This document shows, in pieces, positions 12,716 to 19,667 of a stretch of 64,000 nucleotides of DNA. The stretch lies in the NCBI RefSeq assembly GCF_009455635.1, contig NZ_QPER01000001.1, positions 1 to 64,000 of the forward strand, read 5' to 3'. The translations under genes were made by a program, and so were the position numbers. The notes beneath the pieces were generated by a model, which saw nothing but the letters and a program-made list of their open reading frames with translations, had not been told where the DNA came from and searched no databases. This DNA is from Paraburkholderia agricolaris (GTDB taxonomy: Bacteria > Pseudomonadota > Gammaproteobacteria > Burkholderiales > Burkholderiaceae). Within the stretch, counting starts at the first letter, position 1, and each line of letters starts with the position of its first letter.

Positions 12716-13438
12716 GTGGAGCTATGCAGTAGCATTGACTTGGGCGACATGCAAGTCGATGTGGTGAGGAAGGACATCAAGCATGTCCATCTGAGCGTGT
12801 ATCCGCCAGATGGTCGTGTCCGTATTTCCGCCCCCCTGCACATGGCGCCCGACATCATCCGGGTGTATGCCATTACCCGGCTGGACTGGATCAGGCGACA
12901 GCAACGCAAGCTGCTTGCTCAGGAACGGGAGACGCCCCGTGAATATCTGGACCGAGAGAGCCATTACGTCTGGGGCAAGCGTTACCTGTTGCGTATAGTC
13001 GAAACCGATGCGGCACCGACGGTGAAGCTGAAGCATTCCACGCTCGAACTCGGTCTGCGTCCTAGCAGTGACGTCAACAAACGCCGTGACGCGCTTGATG
13101 CATGGTATCGGGCGCAGCTGAGGGCGGCTGTCCTGCCGCTACTGGGGAAATGGGAGCCGGTGCTGGGAGTCAAGGCCCAGCATATCCTCATCCAGCACAT
13201 GAAGACGAAGTGGGGCAGCTGCAACCCGGTGTCCGGCAATATCCGCTTGAATACGGACCTGGCGCTTAAGCCGTCAGAGTGCTTGGAATACATCCTCGTG
13301 CATGAGCTGCTGCACTTGATCGAGCCAACCCACAATGCGCAGTTTCAGTCGTTGATGGATCGGTTCATGCCGCAGTGGCGGCAAGTGCGGGATCAACTGA
13401 ATCGCCTGCCGGTGCGGCATGAAAAATGGGGGTATTAG
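12716..13438 (+). CDS. YgjP-like M48-type zinc metallopeptidase of the hsd operon
   Basis: This is a predicted zinc metallopeptidase of the YgjP/DUF45 family. I chose GTG 12716, two bases after the hsdR stop, giving 240 aa; an in-frame upstream ATG lies within hsdR and is less likely. The C-terminal part carries the zinc site VHELLHLIEPTHNAQF, with HExxH plus a third ligand downstream, after the family hallmark KTKWGSCNP. Family members are often encoded next to type I restriction genes; the substrate is unknown and control of the restriction complex is only a hypothesis. It is the last gene of the hsdMSR unit. Confidence 0.88.
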   Translation: MELCSSIDLGDMQVDVVRKDIKHVHLSVYPPDGRVRISAPLHMAPDIIRVYAITRLDWIRRQQRKLLAQERETPREYLDRESHYVWGKRYLLRIVETDAAPTVKLKHSTLELGLRPSSDVNKRRDALDAWYRAQLRAAVLPLLGKWEPVLGVKAQHILIQHMKTKWGSCNPVSGNIRLNTDLALKPSECLEYILVHELLHLIEPTHNAQFQSLMDRFMPQWRQVRDQLNRLPVRHEKWGY

Positions 13439-13562
13439 TCGGTGCGTGACCGATCGCCGTGCGGTAGTTTCAGTCGCCCCACTATTCGGCGAAGAGCCGG
13501 TATCGACGCGGCTTTTGTTCCGTGGGAGACGGTAACTAGGCGAGCGAGAATAGGCATTAATC

Positions 13563-13703
13563 ATGAGCCGTGACGAGAAAAGGCCGCGCATCTCACTGAA
13601 CTACCTCTTGCCAGCAGAATTCGCCGAGAACTATCGGGCAAACGGCGGATGCTCCTGCCGCAGTTTAGGAGCGGATGAAGGGACGTTGCTAGAAGCCGGC
13701 TGA
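13563..13703 (+). mobile_element. Possible IS3-family transposase C-terminal relic
   Basis: A 46-codon open frame contains RPRISLNYLLPAEFA, which resembles the RPHSSLGYLTPEEFA ending of IS3-type transposases (OrfB). The usual His is lost, no upstream catalytic DDE region is present and I saw no terminal inverted repeats, so this would be a decayed remnant. The rest of the 13439-13791 gap holds no convincing gene. Recognition rests on a short motif only. Confidence 0.4.
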
Positions 13704-13791
13704 GTCCAATTGGACGGGGCGCGTCATATGGGTTTGCCAAGGTGTTGAATTCAACAATGCATCATGGCGATGCTGCTCGGGAAATCAAATT

Positions 13792-15129
13792 ATGAAAAAG
13801 CGAGAAGAAATCTCTTTTCTGGGCTATGGGGGATTCATTCTTACGTTCGAGCCTGCGCGAACCGAGAGAGTCGCAGAGATTCTCGCGGAGTACGGGGAAG
13901 CGTCTGAGTCGTTTTCCGCAGAGGACTGGGCATTCGAGCGATGCGAATTTGTGTTTTTGATCCGTCGAAATCCGAACTTAGCGATATTCGCTGCTGCGCT
14001 AATGGCACGAATGAGGGGGAGTGGAGGTACGAGACGAGTCAAGATGCGTCTAAGCGACGCCGTGATTTTTCAAGATCCAATTTCGGTTCACGAGGCAAAC
14101 AACAGCAATGGATTTGTTGAGAAGATCTCGACCGCAGAACAGCTGCAGCGCATTGACGCTCAAGCGTGGACGGCACTTATAGACTTGGTTAAGAAGCTGC
14201 GTCCATTGCGTGCGCAGGACATTGATCGACTCGTCGCAAAGCGCTTGGAAGAACGCCGACTGCTTGGAGACGACAATCGTATGAGCCGGCTTACGGAGCA
14301 GCGAGATGCGGTCGGACTTTGCCTCGACATTGCAGGTTTGGATCGTAGGGCGATTTTGCGATCTGGAAACGCGTCGCGTGCGGATAGCGCGCTCTCCGTG
14401 TTGGACCTATTGGATGCTCAACCCGTGTCTGAACGCTCCCTGATAGAGCGAGACGCAAGGGTTTTTGAAGCCGCACTGGCGATAGGGAGCGTTACAGGGG
14501 AATTTGTCGGAGCAGCTGGCCGGAGCGTTCGAACATATGTTACAGACGCGACACCGATCGAGACCGCTACTGGTGTCGACCTCCTGATTTTCCAGGAGCA
14601 ATACAACAGCTTCCTGATGCTCCAATATAAAGGTATGCAGAAGGACGATGTCGTGCGAGGTTGGAGCTACCGCGTTGATGGGAGCAATCTCGATCACCAA
14701 ATTTCGACGATGAAGCGAATCCGTTCAGCTTCGCCTCCACCCGCAGGACTCACCGCACTGAGAGATCTGCGGCTTAACGACGAGCCCTTCTATTTCAAGT
14801 TTTGCGAGCGTACGAGACCAGACGCAAGTGACGATAGCTTGATCGCTGGGATCACGATGAGCGCCCCCCACATCGAGCATTTTCTTTCACTTCCGGAAGC
14901 AACCCAGCAAGGCCGCGGCCGACGAATTGGTTATGAAAATTGCCCAAGGTATTTCAATAATTCAGAGTTTGTTACCTTGGCACGTTCAGGTTGGATCGGC
15001 TGTGGCGCGGCAACCACGAGCCTGATGGCAGAAATCCTTTCTGTTCGCGAAAGAGGGCGCTCGGCTATTCTGGCGGTAATCGGGGGTCCTTCGGAACTCC
15101 GGGCGTCGGATCGGGGGCGACGCGTTTGA
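13792..15129 (+). CDS. Unrecognised 445-aa protein with nuclease-like D...QxK motif
   Basis: I cannot assign this to a named family. Residues 261-281 contain GVDLLIF, a 9-residue turn, then SFLMLQYKGM. This is a beta hairpin with Asp263 and Gln278-x-Lys280, a pattern seen in PD-(D/E)xK nucleases (compare the D...QxK of Mrr). Upstream is a mainly helical region (110-235) with an acidic helix ERDARVFEAAL that could supply the helix Glu common to such enzymes. The first 100 residues look like a separate alpha/beta domain. The last 20 or so residues are Arg/Gly-rich and may reflect a frameshift near the 3' end. It lies between a type I system and other nuclease genes, so a defence role is plausible but unproven. 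Confidence 0.7.
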   Translation: MKKREEISFLGYGGFILTFEPARTERVAEILAEYGEASESFSAEDWAFERCEFVFLIRRNPNLAIFAAALMARMRGSGGTRRVKMRLSDAVIFQDPISVHEANNSNGFVEKISTAEQLQRIDAQAWTALIDLVKKLRPLRAQDIDRLVAKRLEERRLLGDDNRMSRLTEQRDAVGLCLDIAGLDRRAILRSGNASRADSALSVLDLLDAQPVSERSLIERDARVFEAALAIGSVTGEFVGAAGRSVRTYVTDATPIETATGVDLLIFQEQYNSFLMLQYKGMQKDDVVRGWSYRVDGSNLDHQISTMKRIRSASPPPAGLTALRDLRLNDEPFYFKFCERTRPDASDDSLIAGITMSAPHIEHFLSLPEATQQGRGRRIGYENCPRYFNNSEFVTLARSGWIGCGAATTSLMAEILSVRERGRSAILAVIGGPSELRASDRGRRV

Positions 15130-15740
15130 GCTAGCGAAATTGCACGTCGCCAGCATAATGGAATTTCTGCCATTAGAGTCGACCTTTCCGTTCGGCACTT
15201 GTGTGATAGCGGCCAGCGGCTGGGAATTCGCGCGTTAACTGCGGTCCCGAGTGCTGGCGGTTACACCTAGAAACCTCATCCGACCGGCCTGGTTAGTTGC
15301 TGGAGAACAGCTATATTGAGTTTCAATGGATACTTCCGGGGCGAATGCCAGCCAGCCTGCGCGTTTGAGCAATTCGTTAAAATGCGAGCGAAACCCAAAT
15401 TGCACTCCTTAACTCATCCGCGGGCCGTGTACGACTGCTTTGCGAAACTGGGGTACCCACGAATGTGGGAGGGGCGTCGCCTTGCGGCTACCTATATCAC
15501 GATTTCTTTGTACCAAGTAACCGCTGCGCAGCCAAATTTCATCCGCTCCGATCAGCGTAGATGCATATCAAATTTGTGCTAACCGGAACGAGAGCGACCT
15601 GGATAACAGAGAGGGCAATTACCGGCATGGTTCGGCAAGCGTGAATGAGTTGGATGACTCACATGTGCCTGCCGACCGCCGTAGCCAGCGACTTACTCTA
15701 CAGGCGAAAAGGCAAATCCCACAAATGGAGAAACTGTATC
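15130..15740 (+). other. 611-nt stretch without a convincing gene
   Basis: Short open frames occur here (one of 88 codons at 15316-15582) but none shows a ribosome site, recognisable motif or codon bias like its neighbours. It may carry the promoter of the two-gene unit that starts at 15741. Confidence 0.5.
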
Positions 15741-16208
15741 TTGACTGACTACAAGAAACTTTTCGAGGACGTTTCCGAGTTCTTAACTGCGCGTGGCTAC
15801 TTGGTCGTCGTAGAGCAGGTGCGAGACGAGCTTGCAACAGGTCGACTCTCTGAAGAAAAGATTCAAACGCTCAAGGAGGTTGACGGTCGAACTATTTCGA
15901 TGTTGGATGACGCGACATTTAAAAGAAGTCCGCCTGCGGAGTTTGTGCGCCGGCAAGACTACTCAGACACTGAAGCGCTAGTACTTCTTGTGGAAGCTGC
16001 AAGGCGCGCGATCGTTGATGGCTCGGCAATGGCAGCACATATCAAATCGGATCTAGAAGATTTTGGCCTTCAAGGCCTTACATTCGAATCTGATCGAGTT
16101 GATAGGCAAGGCTACGTCGTTCCGTTAGACAGCCTTGATAGCTTGATCGTTGCGAGGGAGCGAGCATTGGCGATTGATGAACTTATCCGTTCGATCCGGG
16201 AGTCCTAA
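15741..16208 (+). CDS. Unrecognised 155-aa partner of the downstream nuclease-like gene
   Basis: No family recognised. I chose the TTG at 15741, giving LTDYKKLFEDVSEFL, because a GGAG lies 10 nt upstream; an in-frame ATG at 15645 would add 32 low-quality residues. The product is acidic and mainly helical, with no signal peptide or membrane segment. Its TAA stop is directly followed by the ATG of the next gene, so the two are almost certainly co-translated. A partner, inhibitor or specificity role for the downstream nuclease is inference from gene order only. Confidence 0.65.
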   Translation: MTDYKKLFEDVSEFLTARGYLVVVEQVRDELATGRLSEEKIQTLKEVDGRTISMLDDATFKRSPPAEFVRRQDYSDTEALVLLVEAARRAIVDGSAMAAHIKSDLEDFGLQGLTFESDRVDRQGYVVPLDSLDSLIVARERALAIDELIRSIRES

Positions 16209-16862
16209 ATGTTGACGGAAATTTCATCTGTCCTTGGAGCGGCCATTTCCGCTTCTCCGATTGCTTCGTCTGCTTTGTCCGACATTTTCGAAGCCTATAT
16301 TTTTACGCTTCTTGTCCGAGCAGCTCGCGATGAAGGCGCTACGATCAATTTCAAAAGCCGCAGCGGCGGAGCTGCAACTTCACTCATTCTCCGAACGTCT
16401 CCTGGCTGGCTTTATTCTTCAGCGCAGGATTACACGCATGCACTTCTCGAATTCCCTGGGCGACCAGCTCTGGAAGCTCACACAGGAATCAAGGTGGCGG
16501 GCAAGTCCGGTGTCCTGCATGAGTTGGATGTAGCGGTACTTGATCGAGCCGAAGCTGAGAACTGCCGCTTTAACCGTGTTTCTCCACGCTCTTCAAGGGT
16601 TCTTGTCGGGGTTGAATGTAAGTTCTACACGTCTGCATTGCAGTTGCATTTGGCTCGTGGGTTTATAGGGCTAGTCGCTGACGTGTCCTGCAAGAGTCCA
16701 TTTTTTGTCACGAACACCTCATCCCCGAGTGTGGACAAGCTGCTCAGCCACAGAGCCAAGAACGGATGGGAGAGAGATATTTCGCCGACATGTAAGAACT
16801 CTGAGGTTGAAAGGCTGGTGCATGCGTTTCGAAGCACTTTTAAGAACTACAAGGCACAGTAA
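16209..16862 (+). CDS. Candidate PD-(D/E)xK nuclease, 217 aa
   Basis: The protein shows the layout of a restriction-type nuclease core: an N-terminal helix with Glu28 (SDIFEAYIFTLL), then a strand with Asp107 (VLHELDVAVLD), then a strand with Glu136-Cys-Lys138 (VLVGVECKFY), followed by a helix and a further strand (SPFFVTNTSS). This matches E-x(n)-D-x(n)-ExK active sites. I do not recognise the specific family. It begins immediately after the stop of the 155-aa gene, forming a two-gene operon inside the defence island. Target and mechanism are unknown. An alternative is a solitary archaeal-Holliday-junction-type or Mrr-like fold. Confidence 0.72.
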   Translation: MLTEISSVLGAAISASPIASSALSDIFEAYIFTLLVRAARDEGATINFKSRSGGAATSLILRTSPGWLYSSAQDYTHALLEFPGRPALEAHTGIKVAGKSGVLHELDVAVLDRAEAENCRFNRVSPRSSRVLVGVECKFYTSALQLHLARGFIGLVADVSCKSPFFVTNTSSPSVDKLLSHRAKNGWERDISPTCKNSEVERLVHAFRSTFKNYKAQ

Positions 16863-17631
16863 GCATTTCATTTTTCACTCGAATCTTGGAGCGTAGACAG
16901 TGGCTATAAGCGCTAAAGCTCATGTCGTTGTCCGCGCGCTCCGAAAGAGCTAGCTATGTAATGACCCGTACATTGACGCCCATGGTTTGCCCACGTCGTG
17001 AATGTGACTGTCCTTCACCCAGTACGGTGAAATCTGTGGGGCAAAATGTAAGCAGGCGCTGGGGGACGATGATCCACCTCTGATCGACCAGTACGTTATT
17101 GCGGAACGGGCATAACGGCCAGCGCTAGGCTGCCGGCCGTATCGCAGGCAGGGGTTTGCAGTAAGCTGGTCATGCCGTTGCGCTCGCGGTGTCTCGTACC
17201 GGAAGGGCGCGATGGGCACCAAGTGGCACTAGGTTCGATAGTAGATCAAAGCGCCCTCGCCTAAGCCTCACGTTGGGGGCACTTTCAAAGATCAAAACTC
17301 CTCTCGCCTGCCCTGCAGGCCTAAGCGAGATTGTTCGATTCTCTTCCTCGGCCGGCCGTTGCCGAGCGCTCTGTTACGCGGCCCTCATGTGCTAGCTGTA
17401 GTGAACACGACAGCAGCTCTTACGTTCATGCTGCTGCCTTAGCTAACTGCAGGACTGGCATTGGATCGCGTGAGGACCGTCATAAGCGCGCAACAGTCTT
17501 AATGATTTAAGATTGAAATTGACGAGTATGCCGATTCTGGCTCAAGCTATTTCCCAGAATGCGTGTTCATCATGCTAATGAATTCATTGTCTGCAGCAAT
17601 TCTCAACTATTCCCGAGAAATTTTTCATCCC
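16863..17631 (+). other. 769-nt stretch with possible gene debris
   Basis: No intact gene found. A coding-looking fragment on the plus strand at about 17009-17116 reads YGEICGAKCKQALGDDDPP then LIDQYVIAERA and a stop, with a CxxxC pair, but has no start codon. It is probably a remnant. The segment nearest 17500-17630 is AT-richer and may hold the mrr promoter. Confidence 0.45.
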
Positions 17632-18543
17632 ATGGCCATCCCTGACTATCAGACTTACATGCTTCCTCTCCTTCGCCACTTGGCGGACGGAAAGGAGCAC
17701 TCGCTTCGAGAGACTGAAGATGCACTCGCTGAGCATTTCAAGCTCTCCGCAACCGAGCGCGCAGAACTGTTGCCAAGTGGCCAACAGGGGATCTTCAAGA
17801 ACCGTGTGGGCTGGGCACGAACGTACCTAAAGAAGGCGTCTCTTCTTGACGCTCCGCGACGTGGTGTCTTCAAGATCACCGAAAGGGGAATTCAGACGCT
17901 CGCATCTAATCCGGCCCGCATTGACGTGAAATATTTGGAGCGCTGGCCTGAATTTATCGAGTTTCGCGACACGGCAAAACCGCCCGGCGAATCAGCTCCG
18001 GCTGCCGACTTACCCGCTACAAAGAATACCCCGGAGGAAGCGATTGAACTTGCCTATCAGGGACTACGGGAACAACTTGGGCTGGAACTGTTGTCTCGGA
18101 TACTTTCGTGCTCACCTACATTTTTTGAGCAACTTGTCGTTGAGTTGCTCGTGGAGATGGGCTACGGTGGGTCGCGCCGCGATGCCGGGGAAAGAGTGGG
18201 CCAGACCGGTGACGGAGGTATTGACGGAATTATCAAGGAAGATCGCTTAGGACTCGACACAATTTTTATCCAAGCGAAGCGTTGGCAAGGAACAGTTGGT
18301 CGTCCTGAGATCCAGAAGTTCGTGGGGGCACTTCAGGGGCAGCGTGCCAAGAAAGGTGTTTTCATCACGACCTCGACCTATACCGCGGAGGCGACAGAAT
18401 ACGCTTCACGGATCGATACGAAGGTGGTTTTGATCGATGGAAAGCAGCTCACCGAGCTTATGATTGACTTTGATGTCGGGGTCTCAGGCTCCGCATCGTA
18501 TATCGTCAAGCGTATCGATTCGGATTACTTTGAGGATGCCTGA
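17632..18543 (+). CDS. mrr: Mrr-type restriction endonuclease
   Basis: Mrr-type enzymes cleave methylated foreign DNA, and Mrr is also triggered by stress. The 303-aa protein (ATG 17632, MAIPDYQTYMLPLLRHL) matches E. coli Mrr in length (304 aa) and layout: an N-terminal winged-helix DNA-binding Mrr_N domain (about 1-95), a linker, then the catalytic domain with Asp in GDGGIDGIIKED and the QAK of IFIQAKRW, followed by GRPEIQKFVGAL and the KGVFITTS strand. The catalytic D...QxK set is present, so it is likely active. An in-frame upstream ATG at 17575 is less likely because it adds residues unlike the family start. Confidence 0.92.
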   Translation: MAIPDYQTYMLPLLRHLADGKEHSLRETEDALAEHFKLSATERAELLPSGQQGIFKNRVGWARTYLKKASLLDAPRRGVFKITERGIQTLASNPARIDVKYLERWPEFIEFRDTAKPPGESAPAADLPATKNTPEEAIELAYQGLREQLGLELLSRILSCSPTFFEQLVVELLVEMGYGGSRRDAGERVGQTGDGGIDGIIKEDRLGLDTIFIQAKRWQGTVGRPEIQKFVGALQGQRAKKGVFITTSTYTAEATEYASRIDTKVVLIDGKQLTELMIDFDVGVSGSASYIVKRIDSDYFEDA

Positions 18544-18654
18544 GACGCTCATTATTCCCCTCTCGACTTGTGACGCAGCGAAGAGTTTGCGAAGCGGACA
18601 TTTCATTCACTGATTCGGAGCTGGCAGTCTCCGCGGCTGCCAACGATGGTTTGT

Positions 18655-18897
18655 TTAAGTGGGCGTAATAACCAACCTGCCGTGCTGTATATCTACCCGA
18701 ATCCTCCCACTAATCTCAAACCCCGCCTCCTCCAACCACCTCCCCGAAAGCCGAATCCAAGGCGCGGGCGGCAAATCTGGAAAAAATTTGACATGATCCG
18801 GCGCGAACGTTTTCATCGGCCGTGGGCGTCTTTGTGACGAAATGGTCAAGATGCGTTGGGTTACGGATGCAACTGCTTTATGATTGGCGTCAGCCAT
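18655..18897 (-). CDS. SymE-like toxin, type I toxin-antitoxin family
   Basis: SymE in E. coli is an SOS-induced toxin with an AbrB-like fold, repressed by the antisense RNA SymR and located beside the hsd and mcr genes. The 80-aa product here has the conserved SymE core: PWIRLSGRWLEEAGF near 46-60, then RIRVDIQHGRLVITPT at the C-terminus. ATG 18897 is chosen because AGGAG (18904-18908, minus strand) stands 6 nt before it. It is convergent with mrr. An antisense RNA would be expected on the plus strand over the 5' end, but I see no convincing promoter for it by eye. Confidence 0.8.
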   Translation of the reverse strand: MADANHKAVASVTQRILTISSQRRPRPMKTFAPDHVKFFPDLPPAPWIRLSGRWLEEAGFEISGRIRVDIQHGRLVITPT

Positions 18898-19667
18898 GAT
18901 CAACTCCTAGTGAAGTTAGGGTTGTTTGCGGTCAGCGGGTCGTGTGGGTGGCAGCCCATGCGTCCCGCGCTTCATCTCCTTCCTCGTTCTCCTTGATGCT
19001 CGGGTCGGCGCTTTTGCGTCTCCTTCTACCTTCCAGCGAACCAATCGTTCAGTGATGCTTTATAAACTTAACGCGGCGTGATGATCGGCTATGTTGTTAG
19101 GCATCCGATACATTTTCGCGCATTGTCGAGGGTTGTGCAACAGTATCGAACGCTCGATGAACAGCAGAACAGGGCGCACATTTCATCGCCAGCTTTGAGA
19201 CAGGCTCGCCCTGACAGACGTCGTATGAGGTCAAGCTGGTCGAAGCCCGACCGACGCCCCGCATCGCTCGACTTTCCGCCCTAAGCAGATCCAACCAAGC
19301 CTCAATAAAACCCACCGCAATGCCTAATGCATATTAGAGCGTCTATATAAGAGATATTTAACATTTTTCAATAATTCAATTTGCGCCACCCCGTAAATGT
19401 TTTGTAAAATCGCGCGATTAGCGAGGCGCGTGAAAAGCAAAGCGAACTAAAAAGAGGCGGCACATGTGAGCACATCACATAAGCAGTAGCGTGAGCGGCG
19501 GCGCCAAGCCCAGCGCCTCACAACAAACGCATCAACCAAATAAATCAGCCGTTTAAATCCGAGCAACAAATCCGGCAATAAGAGAAATACTCAAAACAAA
19601 AGCCCGCCAGAACCCGAGAGCCAAACAACCCATAACGCCCCCGCGACAGACACCCAAAGAGACCACC
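18898..19667. other. 770-nt intergenic region with AT-rich leader of the T6SS locus
   Basis: No convincing gene. The first part should hold the symE-like promoter. From about 19310 to 19420 base composition turns sharply AT-rich compared with the flanks, as often seen in front of horizontally acquired or H-NS-type-silenced operons. It ends in a long 5' leader of vgrG. Confidence 0.55.
19381..19410 (+). promoter_or_regulatory. Candidate sigma-70-type promoter of the vgrG locus
   Basis: TTGCGC (19381-19386) and TAAAAT (19405-19410) are separated by 18 nt within the AT-rich patch before vgrG. This would give a leader of roughly 250 nt. Prediction by eye only. Confidence 0.35.

Noticed and set aside
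15316..15582. 88-codon frame before the two-gene nuclease unit
   Set aside because: No ribosome site, no motif, and atypical codon use; treated as non-coding.
19078..19284. 68-codon frame in the gap before vgrG
   Set aside because: Arg/Pro-rich, no ribosome site or family resemblance.
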